Source of the DNA: Trochalopteron elliotii
Lineage: Eukaryota > Chordata > Aves > Passeriformes > Leiothrichidae
Reading direction: 5' to 3'
Assembly (NCBI GenBank): GCA_024734555.1
Contig: JANPWX010000038.1
Location: 3,482,758 to 3,546,757, forward strand
DNA length: 64,000 nt
Part shown: piece by piece, positions 40,483-48,710 of the stretch
Layout of the letters: each line of letters starts with the position of its first letter
Numbering within the stretch: position 1 is the first letter of the stretch
Position numbers and translations under genes: made by a program
The notes under the pieces: model-generated
Databases searched by the model: none
Seen by the model: only the letters and a program-made list of their open reading frames with translations
What the model was told of the DNA's origin: nothing

Positions 40483-40577
40483 CTTTGGGCCAGATAATGC
40501 TTTATGTTGATGGCATGAATGGAGTGATAAATCATAATGAAACCATCCAATGGCTGTACACACTTATTGGCTCAAAG
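40483..40577 (+). CDS. FHOD3: FHOD3-like formin, internal exon (FH3 domain)
   Basis: A 95-bp internal exon. The acceptor is a long pyrimidine tract then TTTGCAATAG, and the donor is AAG|GTAAGA. It enters in phase 1: the last G of the previous exon plus CT makes an Ala codon. It then encodes LGQIMLYVDGMNGVI through ETIQWLYTLIGSK and ends in phase 0. The joined reading of the two exons, ILR-A-LGQIM, is continuous with the FHOD-family FH3 domain, which confirms the splice. The downstream exon expected to continue the armadillo fold was not found before 64000, so the next intron exceeds 23 kb. FHOD1 is the alternative paralogue. Confidence 0.87.
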
Positions 40578-41069
40578 GTAAGACTCTCAAAAATTCTCAT
40601 TTTATATGATTTTGATGTTGTTTTAATGCATTTTATTTCTTTTATGCTTTTAGGTTATAAATAGACTGTGTGTTAGGCTCTAAAATATTCCGTAATATTC
40701 TGTGTTGAAAACAGGTCACACTGAGCTCTTACTTCTTTCCTACTGTTTTTATACTCTTTTGTCAGTACCTACTCTTCCCTTGAAAGCAAAGATGCCCTCA
40801 TTACTGTCTGCTGCCATTGCACTTGACCATGAAGAAGATGTTTTGGTTTTGTAGTTGCAGTTCCCTAGGCGTTTTTTGGAACCGTTCTACTCCCCATTCT
40901 ACACTTCTCGCTGTGCTGGGCACTGGGAGAGGACAGTTCACAGTGACCTCCTTCCTAAACTGGAATACACAAGTTCACTTGGAAGCTACCTACAACAATC
41001 TGACAGCTTCACTTTATGAAGGTCGTTGTCCAAATACTTCTGAAACACTGACAGGTTTGGGACTTTGCC

Positions 41070-41165
41070 CACCTCTCCAGTAAGCCTCCTCCAGTGTTTG
41101 TCCACCCTCTCACCAAAGAAATTCTTCCAAATGTCAAGCTTTCTTTTGCCTGCAGAGCGCTAGAA
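41070..41165 (-). mobile_element. CR1 LINE fragment, minus orientation
   Basis: 'ctccagtgtttgtccaccct' followed by 'ctcaccaaagaaattcttcc' and 'aaatgtc' is the reverse complement of a well-conserved CR1 block. Both ends are indistinct. Confidence 0.75.
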
Positions 41166-44070
41166 GGCAAAGTCTGGTACCTGCCTACAGGGTATTCTTT
41201 GTTGGTCCCTACATATTAAGACAAAAGCTGAAAGCTGGAATATATGTGGCATGGGTAGGTCTTCTCCAGTGGAATAGTGATTTCTATAGTGCACAGTCTA
41301 CCTTTAAGGCCATCTTTGCTGAAGTTTGAAAAGCAAGCAGAACACAGAATCTACTGACACGCCATCCTGAGGGGCCATAGTCTAGCTAAACCCTCAAGTA
41401 TACCTTTCTCCAGCTTGCTGGCTCTCTTAATAAGGTTTGGGAAGCTTATTAAGGCCTGCCAGGGGCTGCAGCTGCTCTTACCATGCAGACCTGTACATTG
41501 GTAAATATTTACAACAATAGCTGGAAAAGAGTATGGTAGCTGTTGTTTACAACTCAAAAGTTGCTGTAATTGGTGGAGCTGAATCCATAGTTATTAAGAT
41601 ATTTCCAGAAATCTTTCAAGTGTCTGAGTTACAGATAGTTGCTTTTGGGTACTGTAGTGACATAGAGAGGCTTCTGCTCTCCCCTTTTCCTCTGATAGCT
41701 CTCACAACACAAGGAGAAAGAGCTCAATATCCCAGGGGTCCTTTTTTAACTAGAATTTTTTCTACAGTGTGCAAACTTCACTGCTGCAGCAGATTGTCAA
41801 CTCAAAGAACAGATGCTGCAGTATTGAAGAACTGATTTATCTTGTGTTGACATATCTATATTGGTAGATAAGTAAAAGTAAGTGAATTATGATTATCAAA
41901 TGTCAGGCTTCATGATTGGGAAAAGATAAGGAGAAACTTTTCCCTAGTGTAAAATGTTCCACTGTTGTCTAGACGTTACTCTGAGCCATTTGACTTTCTG
42001 AAACAAGGGATGTTGCCACAGTTGGAAAAGCAGTGTGAAATGAGAGAGAACTATTTGCTTCATATAGATCCTCATTTTCTGTGGAACAGATAAAAGAGAA
42101 AACAGGAACAAAAATACTGCCATGTCCATGGCTATTTTAATTCTCTAAAGCACATACTGCGAGTGGAATGGGAGAGAAATATGACTGTATTGCTACCTTG
42201 CAGATTAAATTCTTTCTAGATTTTCTTGCTCTGAGTACTTCAGCTCTTGGGTCCTTAAGCTCCTTTCTCCCTCCCCCATTGCCAGGCTGAATGATTATCT
42301 CCATGTCCTGGCTCAGTGCCTGCAGCTGAGGAATGCAGGCAATGTGCTTTGAATAGTTCGGTTTCAGGTAGCATCAAAGTTGCTTTTTCATTATTCTTCG
42401 ACTGTCTTGGAGGAGATCTAAGTCCCTGTCTGTGTGCCAGAAGTTAACCAAAGGTATGGCAGGCTTACTGTCAGTGTGGTGGGACAGCTGCTTTATTCAC
42501 TTTAAGGTGGTTTTGACTTTCTGTGAAAAATGAAGCCCTGGAATTCGCAATGCACCTACAGTCTGATTTTCAGCCCTGCTATGCTGGTGTCTTTTCCACA
42601 GCAAAGATCATGAAAAATATGTTAACACTGCTGAGCAAAAAAGGAATAGTGAAACTGCCAATTAAGTCTTGGGACAAATCCCTCTAATAGGATGCAGGAG
42701 GAATACAGTTATTCAGCTGCCACAGCTGTGACACATGGTTTCTTGCCTTCTCACAAGCTCTGACAGGATTTAATATACTTAGCAGTGAAGTTTGTTGAAT
42801 CTGTTACACAGATTTTTTGTTTGTTTGTTTTTACCAAAATCTGTAGTGGTTTTGCCCCTTCACTGTTGCTCGCTCTGCTCTGTTTGCAAGGGGCTGCTGG
42901 CTTGGTCACCCTTGCTCTCTTTGAGCAGTGGATTGTTGCATCACAGGGGCTCAGCAGAGCACCTTGGGGGCTGGCATGCTCAGCACTACAACAGCTGGGA
43001 TTTTGGTACCCAGCTCCAAGATCACTTTATGCACCCAACAACAGGGATGGGGGTAAGACATGGGAAATAAAAAATTAAATTAGTGTGAAAGAAGGACTAT
43101 AAGCAATTTTCTGTAAGCCTCCCCAGATTGTTGCCATTGTATTTGTTACTATTGCTAATTCTGCTGGAGTTTTACCCTTCTGAGCATCAATGAATGCTTA
43201 TATTGATGGATTATCAGAAGTTGCTGATAGTTTTAGTGCTGTTATCTAAGTTTGCTCTGAATAAAGTTATTAGGGAGGCAGTTAGAATTCTGGTAGTGTG
43301 ACTGCACTCGTGCTGTTGTCATTGTAGCAATTCAGAAGCACCAGCTGTGTCAGGGTGAAGAACTGAAAAGCAGGAAGAAACTTAATCTTAGTTGACTTGT
43401 TTGCTATGGCACAGAAAGAACCTTCTGTTGCAGATTGGTATTATATAGGCACTAGATTGGAAGTGTGATGGTAGCAGTACCATTTTTTAGTGATATTACG
43501 TGGAGATAAGAGCATTATTGGCACATCCCAGACTCTTAGGCCCACTGCTGGTCTTTCACAAGATGCATCCAACCGTAAGTGACCACACCAGTGTGTGGCA
43601 GGGGCCTTTCACAGGCTGCCTGTAGACTGCTTTCCAATCATCACTGGCTGATACATCCCTGGCATAAAACATTGGCAGCATAATCCCAATGTAAATGTAC
43701 ATTACTACTATTTCATCATTAGTTATATGGGCAGCAAATCATCAGTGGTTCCCTGTTTGACAAAGCATTCAAGTACGTACTCAATTGTGGGTGTATGGTT
43801 ACATGCTGTTGGCTTCCAGATAACTTTAATACATAACTGAGGTCAGCAGTGAGCTGCTGCAGGCATGCAAAAGAGGGCCAAGGCTCTAACCATCTTATAT
43901 AAGCTACGAATTATGTAAATAGGAAATATCGGTGTCAACCAAGTTTTCTTCTAGCATTTGGTGCTAGCATGGGACATTTGCACAAGAGAGGTTGGTTCTT
44001 AGAAGACAAAACTAGAAGTCAATTGAATGTTAGTTAACAGTGCATTCAGAATTGCTCCTTAATTTTTATC

Positions 44071-44086
44071 TTTTTTTTTTTTTTTT
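44071..44086. repeat. Poly(T) run of 16
   Basis: T16 just 25 bp before the LTR/tRNA element. It is probably pre-existing target-site sequence. Confidence 0.8.
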
Positions 44087-44111
44087 GAAACTAACCTACC
44101 AAGGATGATGC

Positions 44112-44547
44112 TGATGCCTTAAGCTTTAGCTTTCATATTTGCAGATTCTGTGCTGCTTAGGTGTAGTTGTGAGCCTCATATTAAGTGCTAGTAAGCTCTC
44201 TTCACAGAGTAGGTAGACAAAACAATTTCTTTTCCTGCTGAAGGAAGGACAACTTTCAGCCCAAGAGCATAAACAATGGTGGACCGAAGAGAGGAAACAA
44301 GAAGGATGAGACCTCACAACCTGAAGCTGTGATTGGACAATTAAACCCCAATATGCAAATGAACCAAAACTTACAAAATGTAAGACCTCGTGACTGTTTA
44401 GCCATTTTCTGACCATTCTTATTCCACCTTGGGTGTAGCCCAGGTCAGTCCTGCCCAAGGTGGATCCTGGAGGCCTTTCAATAAATACCTACTTTAACCT
44501 CTAGTTCTGCCCAGTCTCTGTTTCAGGTCAGCCTTCCCAAGCCATCA
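44112..44547 (+). repeat. LTR-like unit, complete-looking (solo)
   Basis: It begins TGATGCC and ends GCCATCA, giving TG...CA with a short terminal inversion. It carries an ATGCAAAT octamer at 44353-44360, common in retroviral enhancers. It has AATAAA at 44480-44485, then a GT/CT-rich downstream stretch, so U3, R and U5 can be placed roughly. No gag or pol sequence is attached. The family was not identified; the organisation looks gammaretrovirus-like (class I). Confidence 0.72.
44480..44485 (+). terminator. LTR polyadenylation signal AATAAA
   Basis: Exact AATAAA in the distal part of the LTR-like unit, 62 bp before its CATCA end. This is a normal place for the R-region signal. Confidence 0.6.
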
Positions 44548-44555
44548 GTTTCTAT

Positions 44556-44599
44556 TTCTAATTCAAAGGTTGCGGGTTCGTGTCCCACCAGAGTCGCCA
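44556..44599 (+). pseudogene. tRNA-Arg(UCU) 3' half with CCA, reverse-transcribed
   Basis: The 44 nt match the mature tRNA from U33 to A76. The anticodon UCU is at 44557-44559, followed by the 3' anticodon stem, variable loop, T arm (TTCGTGT loop at 44577-44583), acceptor strand CCAGAGTCG and an untemplated-type CCA at 44597-44599. The anticodon arm runs on without an intron, although tRNA-Arg(UCU) genes commonly carry one after position 37. Together with the CCA this indicates an RNA template and not a gene copy. The 5' half is absent, so it cannot be a functional tRNA gene. The usual A58 is T (44581). The tRNA identity is from remembered sequence. Confidence 0.82.
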
Positions 44600-44604
44600 G
44601 AAAC

Positions 44605-44643
44605 TGATGCCTGAAAATATGAAAGCTAAAGCTTAAGGCATCA
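44605..44643 (-). repeat. Inverted, internally deleted LTR terminus
   Basis: These 39 bp start TGATGCC and end GGCATCA. Read on the minus strand they give the first 29 bp of the 44112 LTR, then a short CAGGCATCA end and the GTTTC leader pentamer. The minus strand is thus a miniature LTR followed by a tRNA-Arg-type primer-binding site (TGGCGACTCTGGTGGGAC). Confidence 0.72.
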
Positions 44644-44994
44644 ATGTGTTAACTGTCCACCTGCTGTGGCACTTGTGTTTCAACTTCATGGTGCCTGGGA
44701 GATGATATTTCACCACTTTCTCAGTGTTTCTTCCACCTATGCGTTACCACTCCTGCAGTTGGAATTAAGTTTTTGTGTTGTATTGCAGATATATTTAGGC
44801 TGGTTGTAAATGGACTTGAGGCATTTGTTTATGCTGGCAGCTGGCACTGGAGCTCTTTGATGGAGCACTGGCAGGTAAATGGTGATGGCTCTTGGAAGAC
44901 TTCTCTTGCCCAAAAGAAGGGACACCAGGTTAAAGACATCTGTGTATTAAGCCTTCTTAAGTCCACAGAATGTATTTCTCATCTGTATGAGGTT

Positions 44995-45050
44995 TTATAT
45001 ATATATATAAAAACTACATATAAACTATATATATATATATATATACATAA
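44995..45050. repeat. (AT)n-rich microsatellite
   Basis: Two (TA)n blocks, about 13 and 23 bp, separated by an A-rich 'aaaactacatataaac' spacer. Ordinary unstable simple sequence between the LTR/tRNA element and the retrovirus. Confidence 0.8.
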
Positions 45051-45689
45051 AAACTTCTGTATGTGTTGATAGTTCCTCTGACCTAGTAAGAGAAAGTGTA
45101 CGATACTTACAGTGTATTAGTGCTTTAAGTTCTCCAGGACTAGCTATTGACTGTTTACAAAAAGTACATTTCTGGACCAAACATCTTGGAAAAAACATAG
45201 GACTTTATATCTAGAGAAGCAAACGTTTCTTTGCATCACAAATCCACAAGCTTTTGCCAATCCATTTCAAAGCCATTTCTAAGGTATAAAGTGGTCCAAA
45301 ATCTGAGTTTAGTTTCACCTTTTCTTTCCCTCTGTTTCTGACTGCTCCAGATAATGATTATTTTTTCCCATTTGATGATCCAGGCTGTTCTAATTTCCCC
45401 CAGGGGAGCTAAAGCCCCTTTTTGGCATTGTTTTCAGTGGAAAATAATCCATTTTCAAAGTGGTGCTGGGTAACCTCAGAAGACAGGGTGGAATGCTGGG
45501 CCCAGGCTGATACAACGACGTTGATTAAAGATTCCTATCTCACATCTTGATTTAATTTTTTTTCCCCCTACTTTGCTTCTGTCTGAGTCCTAGATTGCAA
45601 AGTTAACTACAAACTTTAACTATCAAGTTGTTCCTTGTGCCTTGTGTGAACCTTTTGCTGACTTTGGTATTGAAAAAATTACTTTCTGA

Positions 45690-45694
45690 ATGTT
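45690..45694. repeat. Target-site duplication ATGTT (left)
   Basis: ATGTT lies immediately before the 5' LTR and is repeated exactly after the 3' LTR (52337-52341). This shows one intact integration with both original ends. Five bp fits class I and class III avian retroviruses better than class II (6 bp). Confidence 0.92.
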
Positions 45695-46297
45695 TGTCCT
45701 GGGTTGACGGTGCCTCCTATCCCAATTGTGCAGCTTTATCTCTATGTACTGCACTGTTATGTCTAACCGCTGCCCCCCCCCGCCCCTCGGTGGGGTGTTT
45801 TGCCGTGGTGGGGCTACTGGCTCTTTGGCTTTGGTTGCTAGCTCGGCTTGGCTGCAGGCTTTGCTTTGCTTTGCTTTACTGCTAGCTTTGCTTTACTTTG
45901 CTGCTGGCTTTGTTTTTTTTTTTGCTTTTGCTTTTGTTTTTTTCCCCTTTGCTGGTTTTCGCTGCTTTCGGTTTTTTTCCCTTTTCTTTTCTCTCCCTTC
46001 CCCCCCCGCTGAAGATCATTGGACCAGCTCCAGGCCTGACCTGGGAATATCTGGGGGTCCTCGACGCCTGAAGACAGAAGCTCTGTGCCCTCCCCTCACA
46101 GCAACTGCTTGAGTATTTTTCTTTTCCCTTGTGTTGGGGAGTGTCTTTGTTTATTTGTCAATAAATAAGTTTTTTCCACTTCTCCTCCGAGAAATTCCTT
46201 CTCAAACCCAGAGCTGGGGGGGGAAGGGGTGGTAGAAGTTTGTTTTTTGGGGAGCTCCTTCTGGAAACCTTCCCCTAATTTGTCCTAAACCAGGACA
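45695..46297 (+). repeat. 5' LTR of the endogenous retrovirus
   Basis: 603 bp, TGTCCTGGG...CCAGGACA. U3 is dominated by GCTTT-type repeats and T-rich pyrimidine tracts on the plus strand and lacks an obvious TATAAA box. AATAAA sits at 46160-46165. At 16 positions this copy has G where the 3' LTR has A, so it appears to be the unedited version. Confidence 0.95.
46160..46165 (+). terminator. Polyadenylation signal in 5' LTR
   Basis: Exact AATAAA in 'gtcaataaataagt', about 130 bp before the LTR end. In sense orientation within the host intron it could cause premature polyadenylation of host transcripts. Confidence 0.75.
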
Positions 46298-46306
46298 GTA
46301 TACTTT

Positions 46307-46324
46307 TGGTGCATTGGCCGGGAA
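46307..46324 (+). other. Primer-binding site for tRNA-Gly
   Basis: TGGTGCATTGGCCGGGAA is an exact 18/18 complement of the 3' end of vertebrate tRNA-Gly(GCC), including CCA (recalled end TTCCCGGCCAATGCACCA). It lies 9 bases after the LTR end, a longer gap than the usual 0-5. The match stops at base 18, as expected when plus-strand copying of the tRNA halts before m1A58. Confidence 0.9.
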
Positions 46325-46395
46325 AGGGCCAGAGGAAGTGGAAAAAACTTTAATAATAATATTGGTGGTTCTAATTGTTGTGTGAGTGTATTGGT

Positions 46396-46941
46396 ATGGT
46401 TTTTTCTGGATTCATAATGTCATTTGAGGTGGAAACCTGCCGGTATTTCTGGTCCCTAGGGTTTTTTGAAGTTTTAATACCTCTGTGGTACCTAGGGTTA
46501 CTTCCTTACCCAGAAATAGCTCTGGTATTTTCCCTAATACGTACTTCTTTTAGCCATGGGGTACTAACCAGAATACTCATTAGGCTGGGCTTGTTTGTAA
46601 TGATTTACAGGAGGGTTACAAAAATGCTGAAATCTGTTCCAGAAGTGTTTGGTTCATTGTTATGGGTGTTTACTCAGTTTGTTGGGGGAGAAGCAGGGGA
46701 AGGGGTTTTCCAGCCTCTGTTCTCCTTCTTCTCCTTTAGATTGCTTACATCTCCATTAGAAAATGTTCAGTCTCCCCTGAGTGTTAAAGAGACCATCTTT
46801 CTGGCATTTAATTTAATAAGTTTTTTCTATACTGTCCGTAGTTTATATAAAATGAAAGCTGAGATTTCCAAAGGGGCTAATGAGACTTCTGATTTAAGAG
46901 TAAAGCCAACCAAGAGAAATCTTGAGTGGAGTGGGAAATGA
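46396..46941 (+). CDS. Pre-gag ORF with several hydrophobic segments
   Basis: An open frame upstream of gag, 181 codons from ATG 46396 or 174 from ATG 46417, ending at TGA 46939-46941. It is rich in F, L, I, V and W. Counting from ATG 46396, hydrophobic stretches lie at about residues 17-49, 56-71, 86-97 and 131-146, followed by a basic, charged tail. No known domain was recognised. It is in the same frame as the gag ORF that begins 6 bases later. So it may be a separate small membrane protein, or the N-terminal part of a longer Gag cut by a G-to-A-type TGA. Low polar content makes chance openness possible but unlikely at this length inside an otherwise coding element. Confidence 0.5.
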   Translation: MVFSGFIMSFEVETCRYFWSLGFFEVLIPLWYLGLLPYPEIALVFSLIRTSFSHGVLTRILIRLGLFVMIYRRVTKMLKSVPEVFGSLLWVFTQFVGGEAGEGVFQPLFSFFSFRLLTSPLENVQSPLSVKETIFLAFNLISFFYTVRSLYKMKAEISKGANETSDLRVKPTKRNLEWSGK

Positions 46942-46947
46942 GAGGAT

Positions 46948-47691
46948 ATGAGCCAAATTTTAAAGGAATTCTCTGATCCTATAGTCTGGGACTTCCCATC
47001 TGAACAAATTCAGAACCCAGCTGAAGTGGCAAAGTACCTGAAAGAGAAGTGCCATGCCAATACTAAAGAGAAAAGGATTATTGTAGTGAGCTGGGCCCTG
47101 GCATATGTTTATCGTACTCTGCTAGATACTGCAAGGCAGCAGATAGAAGAAAGAGAACAAGGAAATAAATTAGTTACTATTCCAGTCACTCAGGCTGCAG
47201 CTAATATCCCAGGCTCCAGGCCAGTAGCTGAACGAGACAGTAGGCCTCAACCAATGGCTGTTGCTGCTAATACAAGAAGCAGAAAGTGTAAAAGCAAGAC
47301 CGATCGCAAGGTGGAGGATGATGATGATGATCCAGGAGAAGGACCTTCTCCAAAATCAGAAGCCACATCGAGGGGTACAGATTCTAAAGCCAATATTGAT
47401 TCCTTTTCCCTAAAAGACCTTCGAAGCCTAAGAAAAGACTACAAGCGACAACCCGATGAATCTATAATTAGTTGGTTAGTCTGCCTTTGGGATGCTGCAG
47501 AGAAAGCTACCATTCTAGATGACACCAAAGTGAAACATTTGAGATCTCTGTCACATAATCCTGTCATTGACCAAAGCATGATGAGGGAGGCTAGCCCTCA
47601 CAGTCTCTGGAAACAAATCCTGGACGGTGTAGCACAAAGATACCTGTGTGCAGATGACCTCTATTTGCTCAAACACAGTGAAAAACCATAG
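46948..47691 (+). pseudogene. gag: Endogenous retrovirus gag, N-terminal and capsid part
   Basis: An open frame of 247 codons from ATG 46948, ended by TAG 47689-47691. The N-terminal part is followed by a proline- and charge-rich linker with a run of Asp (about residues 124-128). A helical region from about residue 150 contains 'LKDLRSLRKDY' and 'SLWKQILDGVAQRYLCADDL', typical of a retroviral capsid. The assignment rests on position between the primer site and protease and on overall composition. The reading continues one frame over after about 47682, so a one-base shift as well as a stop breaks it here. Confidence 0.75.
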
Positions 47692-48368
47692 AACAGAAGA
47701 TCCAACGTCTGAGAGAGATGGCAATAGCAGAGCTCATTTTTTCAGATAACATAACAACTAGGAATCCAGACTTGGTACCATGTACACCTGTAATGTGGAG
47801 GAAACTTGTGCGACTTGGGCCACCTGAATATGCTTCTGCTCTAGCAATAATGAAGCGGGATGAGACATATGAGACTGTGCTCGATATGGCGAAGAAGCTT
47901 CGAGCATATGCAGATGCTGTACATGGCCCAGCTCATGCCAGAATTGCAGCTGTGGAAACACGTCTACAGAAACTAGAAGATAGGATAAAGGAGAATCACA
48001 AGAAACTCAGAGAAGAGATTAGAGAAGACCTCTTCCAAATTTCAGCAGTACAGATCAGAGGTTCTGGTACCCAACGCAGACGTTCCCCAGATAGGGAGAG
48101 AAGGTACACTCCACGAGCTGAGTTGTGGTTCTTCCTGCGTGAGTCTGGAGAAAACATGAGGAGATGGGATGGAAAACCCACTGCTGCTCTGGCACAGCAA
48201 GTACATGAACTAAAAAAAGGCAAGACCCAGAGAGGAAGTTCCACCAAAAAGGAAGCAGCTCCAATTGCCCGTAGGCAAACTGCCAGATATGATGATGATG
48301 ACATGTCCAGTCCCCTTGAAGAAACCTCTAAGACATATGCCCAAGGAAAGAAAAAAAACCAGGCCTAG
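47682..48368 (+). pseudogene. gag: Endogenous retrovirus gag, C-terminal part with coiled coil
   Basis: Open in the same frame as the downstream pol until TAG 48366-48368. The first internal ATG is at 47718. A capsid-like stretch (PVMWRKLVRLGPPEYASALA) is followed by a heptad-rich, probably coiled-coil segment (RIAAVETRLQKLEDRIKE), then a basic Arg/Lys tail suited to RNA binding. No CCHC zinc knuckle is visible, unlike orthoretroviral nucleocapsids and as in several class III elements. The closing TAG may be the natural gag terminus or an acquired stop. It is in frame with protease, so stop read-through is possible in the parent element. Confidence 0.7.
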
Positions 48369-48710
48369 AGGGGCCATGCCTCTAGCCAGGTAGAGGCTAG
48401 GGAAAATCGTGTTTTTTGGAATGTGTGGATTCGTTGGCCTGGCATGTCTGAACCACAAGAATATGAGGCCTTGGTCAATACTGGTGCACAGTGCACATTA
48501 ATTCCATCAACACATGTAGGGGCAGAATCTGTTTCTATTGCTGGTGTGACCGGAGGATCACAAGACTATACGTTGGTGGAGGCAGAGGTGAGCCTGACTA
48601 GAAATGAGTGAAAGAAACACCTTATTACAACTGGCCCAGAGGCCCCATGCATTTTGGGCATAGACTACCTTCGGAGTGGGTATTTCAAAGACCCTAAGAG
48701 ACTCAAATGA
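48369..48710 (+). pseudogene. pro: Retroviral aspartic protease, broken
   Basis: The frame runs on from gag. The catalytic-loop region reads EALVNTGAQCTLIPS, where retropepsins have Asp-Thr-Gly. The codon at 48477-48479 is AAT, so the catalytic aspartate is Asn. A second conserved block reads ILGIDYLRSG near 48654-48683. In-frame stops TGA 48609-48611 and TGA 48708-48710 interrupt it. The frame itself is kept, so the damage is by substitution and not by indel. Confidence 0.75.

Larger units (their letters stand above)
44112..44643 (+). mobile_element. LTR-derived palindromic element carrying a tRNA-Arg 3' half
   Basis: The element runs TGATGCC...GGCATCA, 532 bp. Positions 44112-44140 and 44615-44643 are perfect 29-bp inverted repeats of each other. 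In order it holds: a 436-bp LTR-like unit (44112-44547); the pentamer GTTTC; a 44-nt tRNA-Arg(UCU) 3' half ending in CCA (44556-44599); the inverted pentamer GAAAC; and a 39-bp unit (44605-44643) that is an inverted, internally deleted LTR end. Both outer ends are therefore LTR 5' (U3) termini facing outward. The flanking tetramers are ATGC (44108-44111) and ATGT (44644-44647), compatible with a 4-bp target duplication carrying one substitution. My inference is an aberrant retroviral cDNA that captured its own primer tRNA. Confidence 0.8.

Noticed and set aside
40578..40660. Read-through extension of the second exon
   Set aside because: The open frame continues past 40577, but GTAAGA is a strong donor at the exact point where family similarity ends.
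44556..44599. Functional tRNA-Arg gene
   Set aside because: Only the 3' half is present, the CCA is encoded, no intron is present, box A is missing and position 58 is T.
45841..45960. LTR repeats as a CRISPR-like or satellite array
   Set aside because: The GCTTT units are short, irregular and occur identically in both LTRs, so they are part of U3.
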